A stretch of DNA of 64,000 nt, from positions 3,323,501 through 3,387,500 of the forward strand of contig NC_092572.1 of NCBI RefSeq assembly GCF_037975245.1, written 5' to 3'. Position numbers and translations under genes: made by a program. Every line of letters begins with the position of its first letter. The stretch's first letter is position 1. This DNA comes from Apostichopus japonicus (Eukaryota > Echinodermata > Holothuroidea > Aspidochirotida > Stichopodidae). Below are positions 1 to 10,066 of this stretch, piece after piece. The notes under the pieces were generated by a model, which saw only the letters and a list, made by a program, of their open reading frames with translations, was not told the DNA's origin and did no database searches.

Positions 1-300
1 TACTAGAGTAATCATCTATGTAACTTGATATCTGATACATTGGTAATAATTTTGTATCGGTAACTTAGGACATATAGACCCATTGTTGTACTAGTGTAAT
101 CACCTATGTAACTTGCTATCTCATACATTGGTGATAACATTTTATAAGTAACTTAGGACATCTATACCCATTGTTGTACGAGTGTAATCAGCTATATTAC
201 TTTCCATCTCCACATTGTTTATCAGATATTATGAGTTATTTAGGACATATAGACCCATTGCTATACTAGTGTTTTCCGCTATGTTACTCCAACTCCAGCA
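1..300. repeat. ~88-bp tandem satellite, block 1
   Basis: About three and a half diverged copies of an AT-rich unit of roughly 88 bp lie head to tail. The recurring words are TAACTTAGGACATATAGACC, TGTACTAGTGTAATCAGCTA and CATACATTGGT, at spacings close to 88 bp (about 63, 151 and 239). The array probably continues to the left of the window. No coding potential is seen. It lies just upstream of, or inside an intron of, the candidate multi-exon gene. Confidence 0.85.
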
Positions 301-385
301 ATTGGTAGATATTTCTAGCTGATTTTTTTAAGATGAAAAAGCAATATGCTATAGTTGGTTGTACATCAATATTTCTTTTCAACAG

Positions 386-468
386 TGTCTGAAGGATCGA
401 CACAAAGCGAGTCACAAATAATGATTCTGGAACAACTACAGGAGGTCCTGGAGATGCAGAAAATTCTG
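386..468 (+). CDS. candidate exon, unknown protein (upstream of the multi-exon gene)
   Basis: The exon sits between a pyrimidine-rich acceptor (TTTCTTTTCAACAG) and a donor reading GTAGGT. The open frame starts in phase 1 and ends in phase 0. It reads VSEGSTQSESQIMILEQLQE and ends VLEMQKIL, a hydrophilic stretch with a heptad-like LEQLQEVLEM segment that could form a short coiled coil. Its phase-0 end does not match the phase-2 start of the next candidate exon at 686. Either an exon is missing between them, the border is misplaced, or it belongs elsewhere. I do not recognise the family. Confidence 0.35.
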
Positions 469-685
469 GTAGGTATTAAAGCTTTAACAAATAAATTACA
501 CAAACTTGGAGTTGCCATTGAATTGTTATCATACGTTTGTGACATTTTGATTAGAATTATCATTTGAGGATTTTGCCGTCTTTCAGTATAAATAAATTGT
601 CGTAATGCTGTAATATTAAAGTAATTTTCATCAACATTTAAAACATGAGTTCCCTACCTTATTTGCTTGTTGTTGGTGTTTTTAG

Positions 686-740
686 GGGGAGGCTTGAGGC
701 TGATCATTTAGAGAGCATCTTGCAAAATCCCCCAAAAACA
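686..740 (+). CDS. candidate exon 2, unknown protein
   Basis: The acceptor is GGTGTTTTTAG. The only open frame reads GRLEADHLESILQNPPKT after one base that completes the previous codon. With the donor GTAAAA it ends in phase 0, which fits the next candidate exon. A nearby alternative donor, GTGAGT six bases on, would create a TAA at the next junction, so I prefer the first. Product unknown. Confidence 0.3.
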
Positions 741-938
741 GTAAAATGTGAGTTGTGTTGGGCTTCACCTCTACAGACACAACATTGTGATGATATTGTT
801 TTCAGTTGATATGAAAAGTATTGATTAACACACACCAGAAGCAGTGTTAATGAATTGTGTTGTTAATTATAAGTGTCACAATACAATTGATAGCTTCAAT
901 GTCTTTTTTGTTTGATGATTCTTTATCTTCACCATTAG

Positions 939-976
939 AAGACAAAAGAGAAGAATATAGAAGAGAACCTCGAAAA
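939..976 (+). CDS. candidate micro-exon 3, unknown protein
   Basis: This 38-nt exon has a strong acceptor (TTTATCTTCACCATTAG) and a consensus donor (GTAAGA). Read from phase 0 it gives KTKEKNIEENLE plus two bases, which completes a Lys codon with the first base of the exon at 1939. It is highly charged and of unknown function. It lies immediately before the second satellite block, which would then be intronic. Confidence 0.35.
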
Positions 977-993
977 GTAAGATTGTATAAGTA

Positions 994-1590
994 ACTTAGG
1001 ACATATAGACTCTTTGTTCTACTAGAGTAATCAGCTATGTTGCTTGCTATCTGATACATTGGTAATCAGATTTTATAAGTAATATAGGACATATATATAG
1101 ACTCATTGTTATACTAGTGTAATCAGCTATGCTACTTGCTATCTCATACATTGTTTATCATATTTTATGAGTTACTTGGGACATATAGCCCAATTGGTGT
1201 ACTAGTGTTATCAGCTATTTTACTTGATATCTCATACATTGGTAATCATATTTTATGAGTTACTTGGGACATATAGCCCCATTGGTGTACTAGTGTAATC
1301 AGGTATGTTACTTACCAACTCACACATTGGTGATTAGATTTTATGAGTAATTTAGGAAGTATAAGCCCATCGTTGTACTAGTGTAATCAGCTATGTTACT
1401 TACTATCTTATAATTGGTGATCAGATTTTATGAGTAACTTAGACATATAGACCCATTGTTGTACTAGTGTAATCATCTATGTCATTTGCTCCTTCATTCA
1501 TTGGTAATCGTATTTGATGAGTAACTTAGGACATATAGACCCATTGTTGTACAAGTGTAACGCTATCTCATACATTGGTCATCTTTATTA
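994..1590. repeat. ~88-bp tandem satellite, block 2
   Basis: About seven further copies of the same ~88-bp unit resume at about 994 and run to about 1560. The block then decays into a short duplicated phrase with the core CTATCATGAG (about 1588-1640). The ~690 bp between the two satellite blocks has no satellite homology and contains three of the candidate exons. Confidence 0.85.
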
Positions 1591-1938
1591 TCAAGCTATC
1601 ATGAGCAATTTAAAATAGCTTTTGTGCTATCATGAGTTGTTAGAATGTGTGTTCACACCACTGCTTGTTGAAATTTCAATCTAAAACATCCAAATTAACA
1701 ATTACTGTTATGTCAATGTTATCAGTGTTTCAAATCTATTAATTTCACTAAAAGCTACAATCTGGGTAAATTGAGGTGGTTTTCTACATAAGCATCCTCT
1801 ATCATAACCCTAGAAGTATGTGTATATTAAAGTCTTTGAGAATTTCTTTCTATTACTGGGATGTCATAGACATTTCCAGATGCTCAATTCAACTTCTGAA
1901 GCTAATGTTAGATATGTTATTCCATATATGTTTACCAG

Positions 1939-2020
1939 GTATGAATTTTGCAAAGGAAATGGCAGTAAAAGGACGGAAAACAGATATTTTAAGGAACTAC
2001 TGGAGGAAAAGCAGGGTCAG
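1939..2020 (+). CDS. candidate exon 4, unknown protein
   Basis: The acceptor is ATGTTTACCAG and the donor reads CAG/GTGGGT. The exon enters in phase 2 and leaves in phase 0, matching both neighbours. It encodes YEFCKGNGSKRTENRYFKEL followed by LEEKQGQ, a basic then acidic hydrophilic stretch. I see no known domain. An alternative donor six bases upstream (CAG/GGTCAG) is weaker. Confidence 0.4.
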
Positions 2021-2668
2021 GTGGGTACAGAAGATTTAACATAACTCTATGAATACTTTAAATGAGCATGCTATGAAATCATGATCAGTGTCATCATTCT
2101 CTATTGAGATTTATTTTGCTTGCTGTACATTATACATCATGAAATCTGAGGATTTTGATGTTGTTTCTAAGTGGATAGAATAAACTAATTTTATATATGT
2201 AAGTAAACCAGAAGGTTTTCTTCAAATGTTTTTGCTTTGTTGTGGCTTGAGAACAGAACTGAAGGAGCAGCATTAACAAACACAACAATAATAATTTAAT
2301 GTAAATCCTTAATAAATAAAGACAAGTATGAATCATTGCTTTCTATCTCAGTCTAGATTGTAACAAAACGGTCTGTGATTGTGTGTCAGGTGTAACATTA
2401 CAGATACATATTAAAGAAATAAGCATCTTCATAAGCAAGATGTAGATCCGAGAAGTCTACAATAACTTGTCCTATAAGATCAGCTATGAAAGGCAGATAA
2501 TGCAATGTAACCACTTAACCATTTCAGTAAATAACGCCTAATCCATTACATAGCAAGCATCATTAGCAAAGGTTTTCTGATGTAAATTCTACATAGGTTT
2601 GGTTTTTGTGAATAAACAACTAAAAAATACATGTTATGTACATTTGTTTTCAAGTTTTTCCCCTCCAG

Positions 2669-2736
2669 AAATTAAGTGATTGGAATCATGCCTCTTGTGA
2701 GCATCAGTCTAAGGAGGGCCTCAGGAAATTCTTGAG
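2669..2736 (+). CDS. candidate exon 5, unknown protein
   Basis: A very good acceptor (GTTTTTCCCCTCCAG) opens a 68-nt exon reading KLSDWNHASCEHQSKEGL and then RKFL plus two bases. The donor is GTACAT. The two leftover bases (AG) plus the A that opens the exon at 25928 give an Arg codon, so the exons are phase-compatible across a ~23-kb intron. Product not recognised. Confidence 0.4.
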
Positions 2737-3412
2737 GTACATCTTTCCTAATAGAATCACAACAATAATTGTTTTTATCACATACTTTATTGCAGATTTG
2801 GTATAATCTACTTATATATATGTTCTTTTTTTTAAATAATCGGAATCTGAATTGGTCGGGTTATGAATAAAATAATCGGTAATCGGAATATTCTGTTAAA
2901 GCATTATCGTTTGAACACTAGTATGAAGGTGTATAACATGGAGTACAAGAAGCATATTGATTTTGGTGGAGGTCAAAGGTCATATGGGAACAACAGGTCA
3001 AGTCGTGAAAGCCTTGAAATCATGATATTGCAAGAAGAGAACTTTGAACAGATATCTTAAGAAATATCGCATACAGTATTTGGTATGTAATTGTACCACA
3101 TTGAGAACAAGCCCAGTTGTTGGCGGATGGCAATTGCCGTTTGATTTAGTTTTTACTTGGTATGTTGATGTTACTACCACAACAACTACAAAATGATTCA
3201 ATGTCTTATATTGGAAGTTAGTTACCCTGTGAAGAGTGAATTGTCTTTCGTTCCCTTCATGCATATTAATGAATGGGTGAGGCTTAATATAAAATTTGGT
3301 TCGTACTGGTAAGGGGATTCTGGTTCATAAGCACATGTTCATGACATCCCAATATTTGTCATGAAGCAAAGGAACCTGTGCAGTCAGGTCGGCTCTGTTT
3401 CTGCGTGTGTGT
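2737..3412. other. non-coding stretch, nothing recognised
   Basis: This is likely intron of the multi-exon gene, up to the left end of the Academ-like transposon. It has short open frames without codon structure and a low-complexity AT-rich start. No RNA gene or repeat is recognised. Confidence 0.5.
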
Positions 3413-3740
3413 TTAATAGTCCAGTCATTTTAACGTTTCACTTAAAACAAATTGCAACAGATTTTTTCCACCATAATGCCTTCTTTGAGGTTCCCAGAAC
3501 ACCATACTAAAAGTCCCAAAATATCCAAATAGGGGAAAGATGTCTAATTTGCATAAATCCAAGATGGCCGCCAAAATTCAATATTTTGACATATTGTGAC
3601 TTCTAGATGGCCTATTTGAATGCTTTAAAGTTCCAGAGTGGGGTATTTGTCCATAGGATTTCATTTGCAAAAGGTTGCAATTTGATTATATGAGTGGTTC
3701 ATTTGCATAGTAATTAGCATATTTTCAAAATGGCCGCAGA
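3413..3740 (+). repeat. left terminal inverted repeat of the Academ-like element
   Basis: It matches the reverse complement of 9738-10066. The match is strongest over about 3421-3640, including CCAGTCATTTTA near the end, AACACCATACTAAAAGTCCC and AAATAGGGGAAAGA. Similarity becomes patchy inward but returns at CATATTTTCAAAATGGCCGC. It contains two TGGCCGC motifs. Confidence 0.9.
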
Positions 3741-4304
3741 ATACCTATATTGACCATATTATTTGCTGCTTTTTATACAAATATTTTGAAATTCACTTTC
3801 CAGTAATAAAGTATCGTGTGTCCTAGTAGGTACAAGATATATCTAGCATGCTCAGAATGTACAGTTATTGGTATTAAAGGGATATTCAGTGATTCTATTA
3901 TCCTATTTATGATATCAAACATCCATATACACAGGATATACCTATTTCCAAAATTCAAATTTCGTGTTTCGAAGTTCGTATGGTGTATTGCAATGGCTCT
4001 GTAAGTTACTGTGTATTTAGTTTATAGTCCGAACAATTCATTCCGGCAACAATGACAGATCTCTCTTGTCATAAACAGACTGTTTTTGAAATATTATTCA
4101 TGTGTGAGTATGAGAGATCTCTTCAAATATGCAAAAGTGGAATACGAAAAGTGGACAGTGTGTCAGATATCACTGAATATCCTTTCAATTATGTGATCTG
4201 TCAAATAATCATAGTTCAAGAAAATCACTTTACTTCAGCAAGACATGACACCCATAGAGTCTGGAGGGGCATCATGGTATGAGGAGACCACTTGAAATTG
4301 AGTA

Positions 4305-4415
4305 TAATCATCTGGTTCAAGCCCTGGCCCCGGTACTACGCAGTGGTTTTTAGATTGTCCTTTGGTATTACCGTAGGTCTTTTGTTCATTACATCTCTAG
4401 CTCAGATAGGGCAAA
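4305..4415 (+). repeat. fragment of a tRNA-related SINE
   Basis: The piece CTGGTTCAAGCCCTGGCC plus following sequence resembles the B-box part of the fuller SINE at 35.07-35.46 kb. It lies just downstream of the transposon gene's stop, inside the element. It is short and diverged, so it may be a chance tRNA-like match. Confidence 0.4.
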
Positions 4416-6080
4416 TCAATTGTCACTGAAGTCTGGTGGCTCGGAATTCCTGCAGCTTATTCCTCTGCATTCGGTGCAAACATCACTGCAGAAGAGACCA
4501 TGGTGACGACATGTACACCTATTCGTGTTGCACTGAGTCTTGCAGCCACAACAGATGAAATTCAGTAGTTCAGATGGTGCTGGAGATTTATCAGTCTGCT
4601 TAGGTAGATATTTACCATCTACGACATGCCAACCCCATTCCTCTGGTTTCATATTTCTGTTTGTCCCTTTCCACTGCATTATCTGGAAATACACCCGAAG
4701 GCTGTGATAAACGGCAGCTGCAGAAGTTGGAGGCAATGTTTGTGGTTGCACATGAGATGTGCCCTTGGAGATTTTCTCGCAAAACTTTCTGTAGCGAAGA
4801 GCGTCTAGTCGTTCTTCATCACCACCACCATAGAGGGACACAAGCGCCTTTTCCCCTGCTTTCACCAGATCATCTTTTGCTGCCTCCGTACAGTTGAATA
4901 CCTCGGCTTGTTTGCGAAATTTCGCTTTCTTTATCTCTTTAACGGCCAAGCCTTTCCCCAATCCAAATGGACGAGACGTCACATCGCAGCCGAGGAAGGC
5001 GTGAATGAAGAGAATATTATCACATATGTGAGGGCCTAGTGACTCCTTTGCTTGCTTTATGCACCATGATTTGGTTTGTTGTGCTGATTTCTTTGGCTCA
5101 GATCTCAGGAACAGCTCGTGTGCATTCATTTCAGCATGATGAAGTAGAAGGACCAGCAAATCTGTGTCGTCTCCTATCACAACAGTATCCCTGCTTCTGG
5201 CGGATGCAATAGCTGTCTGGACAATAAGGACATCAGCATCATCCTTCGTATGGTCTACGCTGCAGCCTGCTCTTTCTAGTTTGTCACTTACAAAGCATAT
5301 GAAGCGCTGTTTATTGACTTTGTTGTTCAGAAATTCCTCCTTCTTGGATTGGAGAACCATTCCACCCGTGAAGTGCACTGTAACGCCTGCACAATCTGCT
5401 GTTCTCCTCAGGTGGGTGGCATCTTTTATCGTGGGATCATCGCTATATCCATCAAACACAATGGCAGCAGGACCATATTTCTGTGTCACATACCTAACAT
5501 ACAGCTGGCTCACATTCTCAAAAGTAGATCCCCGGGGCCATGGCATTCTATGGAGCAATGCGCCGCCATCTAGAACATACTGGCAATCTCCACTGGGTTT
5601 GCGTTGCTCGTTTGGCATAGCTCTCCAAAGGGTATCAGCAAGGACTGCCTTCTTTGGCTGCAGAGGGAGACAAGATGATTCAAACAATGCAGGGGGATAA
5701 TTACAGAGTTCATACTGGAACAGCGCTGGCACATCTTGGTAGCGGTCTCGAACAGTAGTAAGTCGCTGAAATAACAGCTGGGGATCAACCGTAACAGATT
5801 TACCTGAGACCTTTACAGCTGACCGTGATGCTAGTGTGACCGCTTGGTCAGCTTTTCGGAATTTGAAAGCTTCAACAGATTTGCCTACCATTGAGGAGAG
5901 AATCTTTTCTCCAACTTCTCTTGATCTCTCAACGTTGACTCCTTCCTGTGCTGTCATGCCATTAGCTATGTTAACCAGTGACTCTTTCTCAGCAAAAGGA
6001 CTCCTCTCTGTCAGGTAGGTGATAAGCTGAAGTGTGTCACTCACATCTCTGGCTTGTCTAGCTGCTGAAGTATCCTTGTG
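4416..6080 (-). pseudogene. C-terminal part of the Academ-like protein: XPG/FEN1-like nuclease and Cys-rich tail
   Basis: This ~550-residue open frame is the end of the transposon gene; it has no start of its own and is reached by a frameshift. XPG/FEN1-type signatures occur in the right order: VLDGGALLH (first metal Asp), IVFDGY (like the FEN1 VFDG), ADVLI, VIGDDTDLLVL, and FLGCDVTSR followed by GLGKG, which resembles the helix-hairpin-helix region of FEN1. A Cys-rich tail follows (CCGCKTQCNTNRCTCRHHGL, then CSDVCTEC), a likely zinc-binding module. All expected acidic residues are present, so this segment looks little damaged. The reading frame upstream joins the central segment only if one base is restored near 6081-6090. 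Confidence 0.75.
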
Positions 6081-6087
6081 CTGGTCA

Positions 6088-8138
6088 CTAGTTTAATACG
6101 ACACTCAACTTTTGCATGGCTTCATTAGTGCTTGCACATGCTGGCATTGACAGAACCCACACCAGGCGTTGATTTTCAGTCATTCCTTTTCCTCTTGTGA
6201 GCCCACCATCAGTCTTAACACTTCTCATCAGTACTTGTTCGATAATTAAATCAGATGATAAACCTGCCCAAAACCTGTCACTCCTCCTCACCACATGATA
6301 GCCTTCCTGAAATTTTCGGTAGACATCTGGATGGGTTTCTGGTAGATTGAGCATTGTTTGCAAGTACACATATGCACATTTGGCATAAAGAGCATGTCCA
6401 GAGGCTGCAAAGTATGGCAACATGTCGTGAACTGTTTGGAGATGTAATCCCCAATTTCCAGTTCGTTCAGCCTTGAGAAATCGTTGAAGGATGTTTACCA
6501 TATCCATGTATTGGAACCAAAGTATGGCTGTCCTGGATGTCATTGTTTGCCTGAGATCTTCAAGTTTACATCTGATTCTCTTCAACACATCTGCTTTACA
6601 CGCTTCCTCTGCTGACAATGCAAAAGACATCACCTCATCATAGAGTTTTTTTGCTTCTGTCAAGTCGGTGGTGTCATGGATGGTGTCAATATCAATCCCT
6701 TGCTGTGTAAACACTAACCTGTCATCAGCATTTGGACCAACACTATCTCTTATTCTATCAAATGCGAGACCTGCCTTCTCCGTGCATTCACCATATATTT
6801 CTCTTTCCTCTTGAGCATTGTGAAAGACCCCTTGATGTTCTACATCTACGGCAGTGGTCGGCATTGAGACACTTTCTTCCAACCTGTCAAGATGAACATC
6901 CAGATCCACTGTTGGCACATTACCACTGACTACTGTCCTCTCGGAATTAACATCTACCTGGATGATTGGTATATGGACACTTTGTGCTATTCTGTCAATG
7001 TCTATATCCAGGGTATCACCACTCGCAGGGTCAACATCTCCTTCCGTGGTGGTTGGCATCTGGATACAGTGTACCATCCTTTCAGCTTCATCTACCTCTA
7101 CGGCTCTCATGTGGACATTCTCTATCATCCTGTCAAGATTAACATCTCTGTCTACAGCTGTCGGCACCCGGAAACTGTTTGCCATCCTTTCAACTTCAAC
7201 ACCTGCATCCATGGATGCTGGTACTTGGATATTGTCTGTCATACCTGCATGTTCAACATTTTCTTCTGTAGTTGGTGTTGTGACATTGTAGGCTTTTGCT
7301 GCAAGAATAGTGTTCAATGCTGCATCAACTAACATGTGACCACGGACTGCTCTGGATACAGCTTTGCCAGTCAGCATATGGCGGACAGCATTGCCTGCAT
7401 ACACAACTTCTAGGAGCTCTTGCAGTCCTGAGTCTGCCATCAAGTGCCCAATACTCCCTAGGAAACTCATTTCCATGTGGAACCCACCGAGTCTGAGAAC
7501 CACACGCTTGAGATCACTGCCAACTGGTTGAGACTGGATAATTGTCATGGCTTTCCAGTAAAGGGGTTGGTCAAAAGTGAGGATGGGAGTGACGTTCTGT
7601 TGCTTTGCTTGGGATGATACAAACTTCATCGTAGAATAAATGCAGGATGGATCACTTTGATCAAGATCAATCATTGGGAGAAATGTGACGGATGATTGTC
7701 CAGGGTATTGGCCATGATGAAGCATTTGCATCATACCTGACCATGCTGGTCTAGGGATGTGAAGCAGCAAAGATGTCTTCCACAGAATATCCAGTTGTGA
7801 TGTTGGATCTTCTATTGATACGTGAGTAATTGGCAGATATGTTAAAGGTGTGGTTTCCAGGGATGGGTAAACATCTACTTGAGGATCCATGGACTTAACA
7901 TCACTCTCAATGAGTTTAGCTGCAGTTCTGATTATTCTCAGCTTCTCATCTTCAGTATTCTCACGTTGTTGCTCTTTGTGGAATTCATGGAGGATTGACA
8001 TTGCTGTTTGGCGCAATGTAATTACGCATGCTTTCTTGGTTAGTGTAGTCATCATAAGTCTCTGACCAAAATGCTGCTGCAATCTGGTTTTCATATAAGG
8101 AGCACTGTATGGTGTATATTCTGAATTTTTGAGATTTT
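6088..8138 (-). pseudogene. central segment of the Academ-like protein
   Basis: This is a 668-residue open frame (about 8094 to 6088) whose true continuation reads upstream in the same frame to about 8135. The Met at 8094 is internal. It begins with KTRLQQHFG and contains a Trp-rich helical part (LDILWKTSLLLHIPRPAWSG). It then has a linker of about 150 residues made of imperfect repeats of ~20 residues, each around VPT-VD-D--LDRM/ERM. The last third (RTAILWFQYMDMVNILQRFL, GNWGLHLQTVHDMLPYFAAS) is typical of the large uncharacterised animal proteins that carry the XPG tail. The catalytic triad of the transposase cannot be assigned by eye. Confidence 0.65.
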
Positions 8139-8810
8139 GAGATTTTCACTCATCAGAAGAACAAGGTCATTGATAGTAATAAGTTCATCATCGTTTTCTT
8201 CCAAATAGTGTACCACTTTCATAAATGCTTCTGTTCTGTGCTTTGAATCTGGCCTTCCAACTTTGGTCTGTTTGGGTGTATGCTCAGTTGCATCTGTACA
8301 TTTTACTGGTACTCTTTTCCCTGTTCTGAAGTTGCTACTACACTGCTGATGGTACACTGCATCTGCAGCATGCAGGTCATTAATGGATGCTAGTCGGCCC
8401 AGGATTGCTTCAGCCCACTCGTCTTTCCTGGAATTGCATATTTGCACCACACTTTCTTGGAAATCCTTTGTTCTCACTGGATATACTTCAAAGCCTCTTT
8501 TTTTCCCTTCATCACACTTGGCCAATTGTCCGCAAAGTAAACAGTGATTGGTGAAGTCAAATGCTTGATGTGAACGAAGATCATGGCATTTTTCAACTGG
8601 CAACTGTTGAGACCCTATGTCACGTGCGATGGTTGATGGCCTGCAATATTCACGCCGACAGTCTACATGGACCTTATCTCCAGGAACAGTTTTTAAATCT
8701 CTTCCACGCTGGAGACTTGCTCGATTCACCCCATCGCTGCCTTTTGCTGTTAGGACAACACTCTTCGTTCCATCTGAGATGGTTTCATCACACAGACAAC
8801 ATTTATCCAT
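8091..8810 (-). pseudogene. N-terminal zinc-finger segment of the Academ-like protein
   Basis: The likely start is the ATG at 8810, giving MDKCCLCDE; the frame is open further upstream, but without a better ATG. Two CxxC...HxxxC modules are visible: CCLCDE with VHVDCRREYC, and HCLLCGQ with VYHQQCSSNF. The frame breaks near 8115-8135, in an A-rich run, where one base appears to be missing relative to the continuing protein. The last ~10 residues of this open frame are therefore frameshifted. With the next two segments it would form a single intron-less protein of roughly 1,450 residues. Confidence 0.65.
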
Positions 8811-9737
8811 GTTTACCGTTGTACGTAATTGTCTTGAACCCCACAACCATTGATTTTATGATCTCCTGGCGTAAAAAACAGAAGAGAAACTTCCCATTGT
8901 TACTGTGTAAATCCCTATGGCCAAAGGAACAGCTTGGGCTAACTCTAACCTATGCTAACAATGCAGTAGCCTAACGAGTATAGTCTTCATTTTCAACCCC
9001 ACCAACTGAGAGTCCTGGAGAAGTCTGTAATTCAGTTTCATTGGACTTTAGTTACAGTAGTAGTTCTATAAATGATTCTTCTTACCAACTTTGATGGAAA
9101 ATACATGTAAAGTGTCACAAAGGTACCTCTTGAGAGGCAAATCTTGGGCTTCGAAGAACCGAACCTCCGCACTGGTCTTGTCAGAGGTTCCAGGGGATCT
9201 CCCTGAAAAACGGTGGCGCTAGGCACCTATTGCTAGTGCTAGATCGCTGTAGAATTTGTCGCTGATCTCAGCGCTGTTTAGAGCGAAAAAAATCGGTTGT
9301 TGCGTTGTGGAGCTATGATTTGATGCCGCCGGGTCCATTTTCGACCAAAATTGGGTCAAATATGTTTTTTTTTCCTGGCACCTTCGACCTAATTCCCTAA
9401 TTCAATAGTGCTGCGACTTAAAATGAAACAAAATACACTATGACCATACGAAACACAATGCTGTACCATTACATAACTATATATTTTTTCTATTCAGCTG
9501 TTCCGTATGCAATATCTAAGTGTCACAATTTATAGCAAATATAAAATATAAAACAGATTAATAATAAGGTGTGATTATGCCCCCTTCTAAATAATCCCCG
9601 TGTAATTTTGTGCACTTTTATTCCTTGACAAATATGTGAAATCAGAACACTTGCCTGCTGCACTTTAGTTAAACTTACTAAAGACAGACAGAGTAATCTA
9701 CATAAGTATTGTGTGCATAAAACAATACAAATTGCAA

Positions 9738-10066
9738 ATTTGGCGGCCATTTTGAAAATATGCTGATGAGCAACACATGTTATCATTTGTAAACATATTC
9801 CAAATTAAACATTGTACTCAAAAATCTCACTTTGGCACTTTAAATCATTCAAATAAACCATCTAGAGGCCGAAATATGTCAAAATATTGAATTTCGGCGG
9901 CCATCTTGGATTTATGCAAATTAGACGTCTTTCCCCTATTTGGATTTTTGGGGACTTTTAGTATGGTGTTCTGGGGACCTCAAAGAAATGCATTGTGGTG
10001 GAAAAAATTCTGTTGCAATTTGTTTCAAGTTTGGCCTGATTTGAGGCTAAAATGACTGGGCTATAA
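9738..10066 (-). repeat. right terminal inverted repeat of the Academ-like element
   Basis: It is the reverse complement of 3413-3740 with interruptions. It carries GGCGGCCATTTTGAAAATAT and GGCGGCCATCTTGGATTTA, the same TGGCCGCC motif pair as the left end, and finishes AATGACTGGGCTATAA. Confidence 0.9.

Larger units (their letters stand above)
3413..10066 (-). mobile_element. Academ-like DNA transposon (XPG-nuclease lineage), ~6.65 kb
   Basis: Long terminal inverted repeats (about 3413-3740 and 9738-10066) enclose one large minus-strand gene now split into three frames. The order is N-terminal Cys/His zinc-binding region, central region, and C-terminal XPG/FEN1-like nuclease with a Cys-rich tail. 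Academ elements are known for a Cys-rich zinc finger in the transposase, and one lineage carries an XPG nuclease; the assignment rests on that recalled description. Both inverted repeats contain copies of a TGGCCGCC motif, a plausible transposase-binding site. Target duplications could not be fixed: GT-rich sequence lies outside both ends, but no exact short duplication is convincing. The element sits inside the putative large intron of the multi-exon gene. Confidence 0.75.

Noticed and set aside
3400..3420. GTG-type target duplication for the Academ-like element
   Set aside because: The left flank is a GT repeat, so any short match to the right flank is expected by chance. The exact termini are uncertain by a few bases.
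5164..5700. 178-residue plus-strand open frame opposite the nuclease
   Set aside because: Antisense shadow of the transposon gene; the minus-strand frame carries ordered XPG motifs and this one has none.
6892..7332. Plus-strand open frames opposite the repeat linker
   Set aside because: They mirror the minus-strand repeats and have no recognisable features.
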